A stretch of 64,000 bases of DNA from Alkalicoccus urumqiensis (GTDB lineage Bacteria; Bacillota; Bacilli; Bacillales; Salisediminibacteriaceae). A program made the translations under genes and the position numbers. Under the pieces are notes generated by a model. The model saw only the letters and a list, made by a program, of their open reading frames with translations, was not told where the DNA came from and searched no databases. The stretch spans positions 62,001 through 126,000 of the forward strand of contig NZ_PVNS01000010.1 in NCBI RefSeq assembly GCF_002993335.1. The letters run 5' to 3'. Positions 1 through 7,624 of the stretch are shown piece by piece (the first letter of the stretch is position 1; every line of letters begins with the position of its first letter).

Positions 1-405
1 ATAGGACCGGAAAGTGAAACGTCTCCTCATGAGCTTCTTACAAAAGCATCGATTATTGAGGCGGAAAGTGCCGGCGATGATGAACGGGAGACGGTTTCCG
101 GTGTCATTGATAACAGGCTGGACGTTTCGATGCAGCTTCAGATGGACCCGACGGCCGTATATGCCCACGGAGAGCGAAAGTCACGTGTATTGAATGAGGA
201 TCTGGAAATAGACAGCCCGTACAACACGTACCAGAATGGCGGGCTGCCGATCGGTCCGATCAGCAACCCGGGAGCGGCCTCCATCCAGGCTGCCGCTTCA
301 CCGGAGGATCACAACTATCTATACTTCTACCACTCTCCGAACGGAGACTCGTACTTTAATGAAACGCTCGCGGAGCACAATGAAGACGTCGGCCGCTACC
401 AGTAA
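1..405 (+). CDS. mltG: Endolytic murein transglycosylase MltG, C-terminal part
   Basis: The window opens inside this gene, so only the last 134 residues are present. MltG is a membrane-anchored YceG-family lytic transglycosylase that cuts nascent peptidoglycan strands and sets glycan length. The visible part contains the family motif ASIIEAES, whose Glu corresponds to the catalytic glutamate, then QMDPTAVYA, SPYNTY and the C-terminal GLPIGPISNPG and YFYHSPNGDSYF blocks. The stop codon is at 403-405. It lies just upstream of trmR, as in Bacillus, where the pair is called yrrL-yrrM. The N-terminal membrane anchor and LysM-like region lie outside the window. Confidence 0.93.
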   Translation: MGPESETSPHELLTKASIIEAESAGDDERETVSGVIDNRLDVSMQLQMDPTAVYAHGERKSRVLNEDLEIDSPYNTYQNGGLPIGPISNPGAASIQAAASPEDHNYLYFYHSPNGDSYFNETLAEHNEDVGRYQ

Positions 406-478
406 AGCGGAGCTTTACAGTGCCTCATGTACCGTGGTACACTATTTCGCGGCTATATGAAAGAAGAGAGAGGAAGAG

Positions 479-1129
479 ATGATGGACCATCAGCAGACAA
501 AGACGTCCGACTACCTGCATTCGCTGCTTCCGGAACAAGTCGGCCTTCTCCGTGAATTGGAAGAAAAAGCCCGCGCAGAAGGAATTCCGATCATGGACCC
601 GGAGGGGATGCATACGCTCGTGACGCTACTTGGTATTCATAAACCTTCACGTATACTGGAGATCGGAACAGCCATCGGCTATTCCGGTCTCCGCATGCTG
701 TCGGCACTACCGGATGCTCATCTTGTAACCATTGAGCGCGATGCAGAGCGTGCGGAAACGGCCCGGGCTGTGTTTGAGCGGAGCGGGACAGAAGAGCGTG
801 TGACACTGCTCGAAGCCGATGCGCTGGAAGCCGCTCCCCGGGCTGCTGCTTATGCTCCGTTTGATGTACTGTTTATCGATGCGGCAAAAGGCCAGTATGA
901 GAAGTACTTTCAAATGTACGAGCCGCTTCTTCAGCACGGCGGTCTGATTCTGTCGGACAATGTGCTGTTTAAAGGGTTCGTGGCTGAAGAGCAGATGCCG
1001 GAAAGCCGCAGAATCCGCAGTATGACGAAGCGCCTGCAGGCATTTAATGAAATGATGATGCAGGACCCCCGGTTTGATTCCACGCTGCTCCCGGTAGGAG
1101 ACGGCCTGATGGTATCCCGAAAAAAATAA
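479..1129 (+). CDS. trmR: tRNA 5-hydroxyuridine methyltransferase TrmR (YrrM, O-methyltransferase family 3)
   Basis: A 216-residue SAM-dependent O-methyltransferase. The SAM site shows as [15 protein letters not shown] (about residues 59-73), followed by VTIERD and by the metal/catalytic [16 protein letters not shown] and [10 protein letters not shown] blocks typical of the caffeoyl-CoA/catechol family. In B. subtilis the orthologue methylates ho5U34 of tRNA to mo5U. Start ATG at 479 follows the purine-rich AGAGAGGAAG. It sits 74 bp after mltG and 43 bp before udk. In B. subtilis the yrrN-yrrO (trhP1/trhP2) genes that make ho5U lie between trmR and udk; here they are missing. Confidence 0.92.
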   Translation: MMDHQQTKTSDYLHSLLPEQVGLLRELEEKARAEGIPIMDPEGMHTLVTLLGIHKPSRILEIGTAIGYSGLRMLSALPDAHLVTIERDAERAETARAVFERSGTEERVTLLEADALEAAPRAAAYAPFDVLFIDAAKGQYEKYFQMYEPLLQHGGLILSDNVLFKGFVAEEQMPESRRIRSMTKRLQAFNEMMMQDPRFDSTLLPVGDGLMVSRKK

Positions 1130-1172
1130 TCCCCGACGGCGGGAGATGATGGACGGAAAGGATTTAGTGATT

Positions 1173-1808
1173 ATGCAGAAAAAACCTATCATTATCGGTG
1201 TCGCCGGCGGCTCCGGCTCAGGGAAAACGACGGTGGCTCATGAAGTCTATCGTCAATTTCCTGCGGAATCGATCCTCATGATCGAACAGGATGCCTACTA
1301 CAGAAATCAGACGCACCTGCCGATGGAAGAGCGGCTGAAGACAAATTATGACCATCCACTAGCTTTTGACAACGATCTTCTATTAGAGCATCTGCACCTG
1401 CTCGGGGAAGGGAGAGCTGTGGAGAAGCCGGTATACGACTATGCGAATCATACCCGTGCCGAAGAAACGATTCACGTGGAGCCGCGGGACGTGATCATTC
1501 TCGAGGGCATCATGATTTTAGAAGACGACAGGCTCCGGGAAATGATGGATATAAAGCTGTTTGTCGATACGGATTCCGATATGCGGATTATACGCCGTCT
1601 GCTGCGCGATATTAATGAACGCGGCAGAACGATCGATTCCGTCATAGACCAGTACACTGCTGTAGTACGGCCGATGCACCTGCAGTTCATTGAACCGACA
1701 AAGCGGTACGCAGATATTATCGTGCCGGAAGGCGGGCACAATCAGGTGGCGATCGATTTGATGGTAACGAAGATCAAAACGATCCTGGAAGAAAAATCGA
1801 TGCTGTAA
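1173..1808 (+). CDS. udk: Uridine kinase
   Basis: Uridine/cytidine kinase of pyrimidine salvage, phosphorylating uridine or cytidine to UMP or CMP. The P-loop [12 protein letters not shown] lies near residues 9-20; the nucleoside-binding part [12 protein letters not shown] and lid [13 protein letters not shown] are typical. An upstream in-frame ATG at 1146 exists, but ATG 1173 has a better placed AAAGGA (1157-1162) and gives [13 protein letters not shown], 211 residues, the usual Udk length. Downstream is a short hairpin terminator and then greA, as in B. subtilis. Confidence 0.95.
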   Translation: MQKKPIIIGVAGGSGSGKTTVAHEVYRQFPAESILMIEQDAYYRNQTHLPMEERLKTNYDHPLAFDNDLLLEHLHLLGEGRAVEKPVYDYANHTRAEETIHVEPRDVIILEGIMILEDDRLREMMDIKLFVDTDSDMRIIRRLLRDINERGRTIDSVIDQYTAVVRPMHLQFIEPTKRYADIIVPEGGHNQVAIDLMVTKIKTILEEKSML

Positions 1809-1834
1809 ATCAGTTGGCATTTCACTGATTTTTC
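1808..1834 (+). terminator. Hairpin terminator after udk
   Basis: Arms AATCAGT (1808-1814) and ACTGATT (1824-1830) with a 9-nt loop, followed by T residues. The hairpin begins within the udk stop codon. The stem is short and AT-rich, so it may be leaky. Confidence 0.6.
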
Positions 1835-1957
1835 TTTATAATAGCACGTATACCTGCAGGTTCGAAGTAAATGACCAGCGATAACTGCGCTCAGACGTCT
1901 CCGGTCCGGAGGCAGTTTGGGCGTTTACCCGTTTTATTATGACCTCTTTTTAAGCTT

Positions 1958-1989
1958 ACGGGCCGTTTCCAATGAAGCGGACCCGTTTT
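1958..1989 (+). promoter_or_regulatory. Stem-loop in the greA leader (possible attenuator)
   Basis: ACGGGCCGTTTC (1958-1969) pairs with GAAGCGGACCCGT (1974-1986) around the tetraloop CAAT with one bulged A, and four T follow. It lies about 85 bp upstream of greA within a 264-bp gap that contains no gene. It could be a weak terminator or an attenuator for greA; the sequence alone does not decide. Confidence 0.45.
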
Positions 1990-2072
1990 CGTAAATAGTC
2001 GACGGGAAGAAGACGTACGCTGATTTTGAAAACGCTGCCTGCCACTTTATATGATGAAGGAGAGAGACAATA

Positions 2073-2543
2073 ATGACAGATGAAAAACATTATATGACCG
2101 AAGAAGGACGTAAAAAGCTGGAAGAAGAAGTAGAATATATGAAAACGGAGCGCCGCAAAGAAGTAGTGGAGCGCATTAAAATTGCCCGCAGCTTCGGCGA
2201 CTTATCCGAGAACTCGGAGTATGATTCTGCCAAGGAGGAGCAGGCTTTCGTGGAAGGCCGCATCCAGCAGCTGGAACAGATGATCCGCAACGCTGAAATT
2301 ATTGAAGAAGATGGCGATACTTCTGCGGTGCAGGTAGGTAAAACCGTCAAAATCAAAGAGCTGCCGGATGGGGATGAGGAAGAGTATACAATCGTCGGAC
2401 GCGCAGAGGCAGACCCGCTGGAAGGGAAAATTTCCAACGACTCGCCGATGGCAAAAAGCCTTCTCGGCCGTGCACCTGGTGAGAAAGTTTCTGTTTCCAC
2501 GCCGGGCGGGGACATGGAAGTAGAAATTCTGGAGATCAATTAA
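2073..2543 (+). CDS. greA: Transcription elongation factor GreA
   Basis: GreA enters the RNA polymerase secondary channel and stimulates cleavage of backtracked RNA. The 156-residue protein has the N-terminal coiled coil (residues about 5-78) with the loop containing [17 protein letters not shown], whose acidic tip residues coordinate the catalytic Mg2+, and the FKBP-like C-terminal domain (about 82-156) ending in [12 protein letters not shown]. Length and motifs are normal. ATG 2073 follows AAGGAGAGAG with good spacing. A strong terminator follows. Confidence 0.97.
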   Translation: MTDEKHYMTEEGRKKLEEEVEYMKTERRKEVVERIKIARSFGDLSENSEYDSAKEEQAFVEGRIQQLEQMIRNAEIIEEDGDTSAVQVGKTVKIKELPDGDEEEYTIVGRAEADPLEGKISNDSPMAKSLLGRAPGEKVSVSTPGGDMEVEILEIN

Positions 2544-2557
2544 TACAGCAGCGCATA

Positions 2558-2581
2558 AACCGCCTCCGGGCGGTTTTTTTC
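2558..2581 (+). terminator. Terminator of greA
   Basis: AACCGCC TCC GGGCGGTT followed by seven T: a compact GC-rich rho-independent terminator 14 bp after the greA stop. Confidence 0.93.
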
Positions 2582-2652
2582 GTATGAAAATACGCTGTCC
2601 ATCCTGGTTTGTTGTGTAAATGAACTGCGGGAGGGTATTTTTAAAAGACGAA

Positions 2653-2672
2653 TTGTAATATTAAGTGCAACA
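2653..2672 (+). repeat. IS30-type left terminal inverted repeat
   Basis: TTGTAATATTAAGTGCAACA; the reverse complement of 3690-3709 differs only at two positions. Confidence 0.8.
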
Positions 2673-2759
2673 CCTGAACTTTAGGGTGAAAAAAATAACC
2701 CATGACAGCCTCGTGTATAATGTTGATTACCACACCAAACATCACACGGAGGTCTTGCC

Positions 2760-3706
2760 ATGAGTTATCAACACCTTACCACATTTGACCGTGCACGTAT
2801 AGAAACCTTGAAGGCAGAAGGGATATCCCTTCGGGAGATTGCCAAACGGTTGGAACGCAGCCCATCCACGATTTCCAGGGAGATTACACGGAATCAATCC
2901 GGAGACACCTATCAATCGGAAAAAGCTCATCAAACCTATATCCGTCGGCGGACGAGATGTGGCCGTATCGGCAAGTGGTCAGCCGACATTGCCGAGAGGA
3001 TCAACGAAAAGTTAGAGGCTACGTGGTCGCCGGAACAAATTGCTGGGCGTCTCTTCCAAGGAGTTCTGAGTTTTAAAACCCTGTACCGTTGGATGTACGA
3101 GGGGAAACTGAATGAAGGGGACCTGACGGTTCTAAGACAAAAAGGGAAACGACAGAAACCGAAGGAAACCCGTGGACGATTCAACGTTGGAACGTCCATT
3201 AGTGAACGACCCAAAGAAGTTCGGAAACGGTCTACATTTGGTCACTGGGAACTCGATAGTGTCGTATCCAGCCGTGGAAACAGTAAAGGTTGCCTGGCCA
3301 CCTTTGTCGAACGGAAAACCCGCTGGTATCACGCCATGAAGATGCCGGACCGCACAGCTGCGTCCATGGAGGTGGCGATTCGCCTTCTTGAAAAACACCT
3401 TCCCCAGGAAGCGTTTCAAACGGCCACGGTCGATCGCGGGAAAGAATTTTCGTGTTATAAGACCATTGAGGAAGACCTTGCTTTGGACGTATATTTCGCT
3501 GATCCTTACTCGTCCTGGCAGCGAGGGAGTAATGAAAATGCGAATGGACTCCTTCGAGAATTCTTCCCTAAAAAACAGACTTAGCGAAGATATCGGATGA
3601 TGAACTGGGAGAAGCGTTAGCTCTTATTAACCGAAGGCCAAGAAAATGCCTCAAATGGAAATCAGCACACGAAGCTTTTCAGGAAGAACTGTTGCACTTA
3701 ATTTGA
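2760..3706 (+). pseudogene. IS30-family transposase, frameshifted near the C-terminus
   Basis: Starts at ATG 2760 after a GGAGG. The N-terminal helix-turn-helix (GISLREIAKRLERSPSTISRE, about residues 20-40, typical of IS30) is followed by a DDE domain: HWELDSVV (first Asp), TVDRGKEF (second Asp) and SSWQRGSNENANGLLREFFP with the Glu. After FFPKK a six-A run (3570-3575) shifts the frame to a stop at 3582-3584. Reading one A more restores DLAKISDDELGEALALINRR...ALHEAF-like sequence ending ELLHLI at 3704-3706, inside the right inverted repeat. The catalytic triad is upstream of the shift, so a protein of 274 residues lacking the last about 40 would be made. It may be decay, a sequencing indel, or translational slippage on the A run. 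Confidence 0.85.
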
Positions 3707-3709
3707 CAA
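3690..3709 (-). repeat. IS30-type right terminal inverted repeat
   Basis: Reverse complement TTGTCAAATTAAGTGCAACA matches the left repeat at 18 of 20 positions. Confidence 0.8.
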
Positions 3710-4012
3710 ACCGTCAAAAGAAAAGAAGGAGTTTTAGAGATAGGAACGAATATATATAAAGACAAAGCCATGAAGGTTTTGCGAAAGAAGGAAGAGGGAA
3801 TAGCCTATCGTCTCTGCCGGTGACTACATAAAGGGTCAAGAATAAAAGGTTCGTATCGTGTAACAAAAACAAAAAGAGATCGTCTATATAAAAGACGGCA
3901 CTTCAATGAAAGCAGAAGACGGACAAATTTTTCGGAATCCATTCGAAAATAAGAAGAGAATCGCATATAATAATACCTATACTCAGACGGGATGCTAAAG
4001 GAGGATGTTGTT

Positions 4013-4807
4013 GTGAGCAGTCGAATTCCACAGCGCAGTGACCAGCGGAAGAAACGCAAGATGGATACGGTACTAAACATCGCAATTGGTGTCGTAGCTC
4101 TGATGATTGTTGTCGTAAGTGCTACTCTGTTTCTTGGCGGCGGCGGAGGCGGGGAAACCGCTTCAAATCAAGAACCTGCGGAGCAGGAGACAGCATCGGA
4201 GGAAAATGCTGCAGAAGAAAATACGAACACAAATACGGACGCAGATACCGGAAATATTTCTGTAAATACAGGCACTGCAGAAGAAGAAGAAGAAAACGAA
4301 TCCGGGGCTTCAGAAAATCTCAACATGAATGAGCCGGAAGAAAATGAAGAAGAAAGCACAGAAGAAAACAATAACGAAGCAAGAGAAGAAGAGAATGAGG
4401 GGAACGAGGAGAACGACAGCTCCGCCAATAACGAAGAAAACAATAATGAAGAAGATGCCGATGAGAACGAAGAAAACGGCGGCGTATACGCCATGAATGA
4501 AGACGAGTGGGAGCCTATCGGCACACAGCAGTCCGAGCCGTTTGCACTCGACAGCTCCAAATTTGACCGGGACAGCGTAAACTGGGAAGAAATGGAGCGA
4601 GCTATCGCCTACGGTGCCGGCATTAACGCAGGGAACATGAATGTATACCGTATAGAAAATGGCGGTACGATGCAGTCTGCCGTCGGTACCGTACAGTCTT
4701 CCGACGGAGACCCGGATCAGCCGTACCAGGTGCGCATCGAATGGGTGGAAAACGAAGGCTGGATGCCTGTCGATGCAGAACAGCTGAACAGCAATCCTTA
4801 CCGATAA
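4013..4807 (+). CDS. yrrS: YrrS family protein (DUF1510), membrane-anchored
   Basis: A 264-residue protein with a short basic N-terminus (RIPQRSDQRKKRKMDT), one membrane segment (VLNIAIGVVALMIVVVSATL), a long Glu/Asn-rich low-complexity linker of about 120 residues and a C-terminal globular DUF1510 domain starting near DEWEPIGTQQSEP and ending DAEQLNSNPYR. Translation most likely starts at GTG 4013, eight bases after AAGGAGG (3998-4004), rather than at the ATG at 3992. Gene order after greA matches yrrS of B. subtilis, where it precedes the penicillin-binding protein gene pbpI; pbpI is not here. The acidic linker is much longer than usual, as expected in a salt-adapted extracellular protein. 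A TATAAT lies at 3966-3971. Confidence 0.85.
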   Translation: MSSRIPQRSDQRKKRKMDTVLNIAIGVVALMIVVVSATLFLGGGGGGETASNQEPAEQETASEENAAEENTNTNTDADTGNISVNTGTAEEEEENESGASENLNMNEPEENEEESTEENNNEAREEENEGNEENDSSANNEENNNEEDADENEENGGVYAMNEDEWEPIGTQQSEPFALDSSKFDRDSVNWEEMERAIAYGAGINAGNMNVYRIENGGTMQSAVGTVQSSDGDPDQPYQVRIEWVENEGWMPVDAEQLNSNPYR

Positions 4808-4818
4808 GAGAGAAAACT

Positions 4819-4843
4819 GCCGGCAGATAATGCCGGCTTTTTT
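4819..4843 (+). terminator. Terminator of yrrS
   Basis: GCCGGCA - GATAA - TGCCGGC followed by six T; perfect seven-bp stem. Confidence 0.93.
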
Positions 4844-4893
4844 CGTAGGAGAGATATTGCTGAGTGTAGAAACAGACCGGGAGGTGGAGTTAT

Positions 4894-5400
4894 ATGATTA
4901 CCTTAAGGCCGCTTGAAATGGAGGACTGGGCATCGGTGCATGCCTATGCGTCGCTTCCTGAAGTATGCCGCCATCAGCCATGGGGGCCGAACACGGAGGA
5001 AGACAGCCGCCGGTTTACAGAGGAAGCTGTTCAGGCAGGGAAAAACCGCTTTGTCTTTGCGGTTCTTCTGAAGCAGAAAATGATCGGCGTCTGTGAATTC
5101 AAACTTGTTTCCCCCGAAGACCAAACAGGCGAAATATCCTATATTCTTCATCCGGACTACTGGGGTAGAAACATAGGGTCCACTGCAGCGGAAACAATTA
5201 CGGACTATGGATTTCAGCATCACCATGCATGGCGGATTCAGGCTACGTGTGCACCTGATAATAAGGCATCGAGCCGCGTGCTGGAGAAAAACGGCTTTCA
5301 GTATGAAGGGCGGCTCCGGGAAGTCCTGCAGCTTCCGGACGGCAGGAGAGATTCGCTTATGTACAGCCTGCTCCGAAATGAGTGGAAACAGCAGAAATAA
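4894..5400 (+). CDS. GNAT family N-acetyltransferase (RimJ/RimL-like)
   Basis: A 168-residue acetyltransferase. It begins ITLRPLEMEDW, contains EISYILHPDYWGRNIGS (the acetyl-CoA-binding motif A) and ends with NKASSRVLEKNGFQYEGRLRE, the signature of the RimJ/RimL branch that acetylates protein N-termini or small molecules. The substrate cannot be deduced. ATG 4894 follows GGGAGGTGG with ideal spacing. It stands alone between the yrrS terminator and a bidirectional terminator. Confidence 0.88.
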   Translation: MITLRPLEMEDWASVHAYASLPEVCRHQPWGPNTEEDSRRFTEEAVQAGKNRFVFAVLLKQKMIGVCEFKLVSPEDQTGEISYILHPDYWGRNIGSTAAETITDYGFQHHHAWRIQATCAPDNKASSRVLEKNGFQYEGRLREVLQLPDGRRDSLMYSLLRNEWKQQK

Positions 5401-5440
5401 TGCTGGCAGGAAGCAGAGGCGTTCTACATACTTTATAGTG

Positions 5441-5484
5441 AAAAAGCAGGAGGTGATCAATAATCAGATCACCTCCTGCTTTTT
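5441..5484. terminator. Bidirectional terminator between the GNAT gene and yrzA
   Basis: Perfect 17-nt inverted repeat (AAAAAGCAGGAGGTGAT at 5441-5457, complement at 5468-5484) around a 10-nt loop, with T runs for both directions. It separates two convergent genes. Confidence 0.95.
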
Positions 5485-5715
5485 CTACTCCGCGGTCCGT
5501 CCATTATTTTTCGGACGCTGTTTAAAGTGTACGACGGCGCTTACGTGCATTCTGCCGTTGCGGTCGGTCACATGCTGATACTGCACGTGATGAACCTCCA
5601 GCAGAAGTGCCTGGTTATCATCAATTTTTTCCTGAATCTGTTTTTCCAGTCCGGCCAGCGTATTCGCTTCGAAAAATTCTATTTTGTCCCGGATGGAATC
5701 TGGCTGCAAAATCAT
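5485..5715 (-). CDS. yrzA: DUF2536 family protein (YrzA-like)
   Basis: A small cytoplasmic protein of 76 residues, unknown function. The conserved part reads SIRDKIEFFEANTLAGLEKQ, then LLLEVHHVQYQHV and SAVVHFKQR, matching the Bacillus DUF2536 family. The start is chosen at 5715 because AGGAGG (complement of 5724-5729) lies eight bases upstream; an in-frame ATG at 5751 lacks this. In B. subtilis yrzA is also next to mtnN. Promoter and regulation are not visible. Confidence 0.82.
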   Translation of the reverse strand: MILQPDSIRDKIEFFEANTLAGLEKQIQEKIDDNQALLLEVHHVQYQHVTDRNGRMHVSAVVHFKQRPKNNGRTAE

Positions 5716-5908
5716 ATCCGTTGCCTCCTGTATCATCATTCTCCCATTCATTATATGCCTGCACCGGCTTCCGGTAAAGGGCGCTTGCCGGACCGGAGCG
5801 TCTGCGATAAGATAGAAAACGGTATCCGATAGAAAAAGAGTGGAAAACCGGCTTCGGGAACACTACATACACATCACAATTATGCGTAAAAAAGAAAGGA
5901 ATGACAGT

Positions 5909-6610
5909 ATGAGAGTTGGAATTATTGGCGCAATGGAAGAAGAAGTAGAGCTTTTAAAACGGGAAATGTCTGATAAGGAAGAGCGCGTGATTGCAGGAAG
6001 TGAGTTTATTGAAGGAACGCTCCGCGGTGTGACGATTATTCTCTGCAAATCAGGGATCGGCAAAGTGAACGCTGCGATCAGCACGACGCTTCTGCATCAG
6101 CTTTATTTTCCTGATTACGTCATTAATACCGGATCAGCAGGAGGATTTCACCAGGAGCTTACTGTCGGCGATATCGTCGTATCCAGTGAAGTGCGGTACA
6201 ACGACGTCGACGCGACCGTATTCGGCTATGAGTTCGGCCAGGTGCCGCGCATGCCTGCTGCGTATGAGCCGGATGAGTGGCTCGTACAGCGTGCCAAAGA
6301 GTGTGCAGCAGAAACCGGAGTCCGTTCTGTCGAAGGCCTGATCGTCTCCGGCGATTCCTTTATCTCCAGCGACGCCCAGACCGCCCTCATCCGCGAGAAA
6401 TTCAACGATCCATATGCATCCGAAATGGAAGCCGGTGCAATCGCCCATGTGTGCCACCAGTTCGAATGTCCATTTGTCGTCATCCGCGCCCTCTCCGATA
6501 TCGCTGGACAGGACGCCCGTATATCCTACGACTCCTTTTTAGAAACGGCTTCCGTGAACTCTGCGGAGATGGTCATGCTGATGCTCGAAGACATCCGCCG
6601 TCACGCCTGA
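5909..6610 (+). CDS. mtnN: 5'-methylthioadenosine/S-adenosylhomocysteine nucleosidase
   Basis: MtnN (Pfs) hydrolyses MTA and SAH to free adenine and the thioribose or ribosylhomocysteine, recycling products of SAM metabolism. The 233 residues include MRVGIIGAMEEEVELL with the catalytic Glu in the N-terminal part, INTGSAGG, and the C-terminal EMEAGAIAHVCHQF and RALSDIAGQDARISYDSF with the catalytic Asp. Start ATG 5909 follows AAAGAAAGGA; an upstream in-frame ATG would add 23 non-conserved residues. Its last ten bases overlap the convergent Nudix gene. Confidence 0.96.
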   Translation: MRVGIIGAMEEEVELLKREMSDKEERVIAGSEFIEGTLRGVTIILCKSGIGKVNAAISTTLLHQLYFPDYVINTGSAGGFHQELTVGDIVVSSEVRYNDVDATVFGYEFGQVPRMPAAYEPDEWLVQRAKECAAETGVRSVEGLIVSGDSFISSDAQTALIREKFNDPYASEMEAGAIAHVCHQFECPFVVIRALSDIAGQDARISYDSFLETASVNSAEMVMLMLEDIRRHA

Positions 6611-7233
6611 CCGCCGCGCCGGAGCTCGTCCAGCGTGTGCATTAAAATACGCGCCGTCAGCCCCCACACGGTGCGGCCGTTCAGCTGGTAAAACTTCTCC
6701 TCCATCGACCCGCCGCGGAATGGATAGTTTTCCCCGTTAGGGATTAAATGATACGGAAAATCGTCCGGAGGCTGCACCTGAAGGGCAATCTTGTGCGTCT
6801 CCGGCTCCAGCGTCAGCAGATCCCTTACCGGAAGAAAAAACAACTCTTCCACTTCCCCGGGATCGGGCGAAAACGACGCACCTGAGCGGATTTCACCGAA
6901 AAACGGATGAATAATGCTTCCTGCCGGAGAAACGATGTAATCCAATTCGCCGAGAATCGAAGCGTCCTCTCTATCAATACCGGTCTCTTCCACGAGCTCC
7001 CGGACCGCAGCGTCCGCCATCGAGCGGTCCGTTTGATCGACGCGGCCACCCGGAAAACAGACGTCTCCCGGCTGCGGGACGTGCGGAGAGCGGACTTCGA
7101 ATAGAAAGTGAAGGCCTTCCTCCAGGTGAACGACCGGCACGAAAATAGCAAAACGGTGGTAATTGGCCGCATTCATAATATCAGCCTGCCTGCGTTCAAA
7201 ATGAGCATAGATGGATTCTGGTAATTTCTGCAT
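6601..7233 (-). CDS. Nudix hydrolase, CoA-pyrophosphatase (NudL) type
   Basis: A 210-residue protein with the Nudix box FPGGRVDQTDRSMADAAVRE followed by LVEETGI (about residues 61-87), placed in the NudL/YeaB context QPGDVCFPGGR that marks CoA pyrophosphatases. These hydrolyse CoA or its derivatives to 4'-phosphopantetheine and ADP. The substrate is inferred from the family only. The gene converges on mtnN and overlaps it by 10 bp, with no terminator between them. The start at 7233 follows AGCAGGGA. Confidence 0.87.
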   Translation of the reverse strand: MQKLPESIYAHFERRQADIMNAANYHRFAIFVPVVHLEEGLHFLFEVRSPHVPQPGDVCFPGGRVDQTDRSMADAAVRELVEETGIDREDASILGELDYIVSPAGSIIHPFFGEIRSGASFSPDPGEVEELFFLPVRDLLTLEPETHKIALQVQPPDDFPYHLIPNGENYPFRGGSMEEKFYQLNGRTVWGLTARILMHTLDELRRGGQA

Positions 7234-7338
7234 ACATATCCCTGCTTTCGTCTGTGATGATTATTTTACCAGATAACCATAGTAAAGCCCACGAATGTAA
7301 TGGTATACTGATACAAACAATCTATTGGAGGCGATTTG

Positions 7339-7578
7339 GTGAATCTTACTGTCAAAAAACCGATCTTTGCAGAAACTGCCAGCACATTTGTTAACCGTAT
7401 GAGTGCCTACGAAGGAGATGTGTTAATCAAGAAAGACCACTGGGTCGTTGATGCTAAAAGCCTACTCGGCGTGCTTGCGCTTTCCCTGCAGCCGGGAGAT
7501 ACGATTGAACTGGACTTTTCCAACGAGCCGGATGAGGCTGCGGTTAACTCATTCCGCGAACTCGGCTTATTTGAATAA
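7339..7578 (+). CDS. HPr-like protein lacking the phosphorylatable histidine
   Basis: A 79-residue protein with the HPr fold pattern: LTVKKPIFAETASTFVNRMS, then VLIKKDHWVVDAKSLLGVLA and LQPGDTIELDFSN. True HPr has a His-Ala-Arg-Pro active site at the segment that reads IFAETAST here, so PTS phosphotransfer from enzyme I at that site is not possible. The Ser46 region (DAKSLLGVL) is retained, so HPr kinase recognition is conceivable. GTG 7339 is chosen as start because GGAGG (7327-7331) is seven bases upstream; a TTG at 7336 is too close. Function unknown; a regulatory paralogue comparable to Crh is an inference. Confidence 0.8.
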   Translation: MNLTVKKPIFAETASTFVNRMSAYEGDVLIKKDHWVVDAKSLLGVLALSLQPGDTIELDFSNEPDEAAVNSFRELGLFE

Positions 7579-7582
7579 ACAT

Positions 7583-7619
7583 AAAAGAAGCAGGGGCCCT
7601 CAGGCTCCTGCTTCTTTTT
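7583..7619. terminator. Bidirectional terminator
   Basis: AAAAGAAGCAGG (7583-7594) pairs with CCTGCTTCTTTT (7607-7618), with T tracts for both directions. It serves the HPr-like gene and the convergent peptidase gene. Confidence 0.94.
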
Positions 7620-7624
7620 AACCG

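Larger units (their letters stand above)
2653..3709 (+). mobile_element. IS30-family insertion sequence
   Basis: About 1.06 kb element inserted between greA and yrrS, which are neighbours in B. subtilis. It is bounded by imperfect terminal inverted repeats at 2653-2672 and 3690-3709 (18 of 20 positions identical, with the shared core ATTAAGTGCAACA) and carries one IS30-type transposase reading frame. The stop codon of the transposase frame lies within the right repeat, as in many IS30 elements. A target duplication cannot be assigned with confidence. The outer boundaries could extend a few bases further. Confidence 0.85.
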
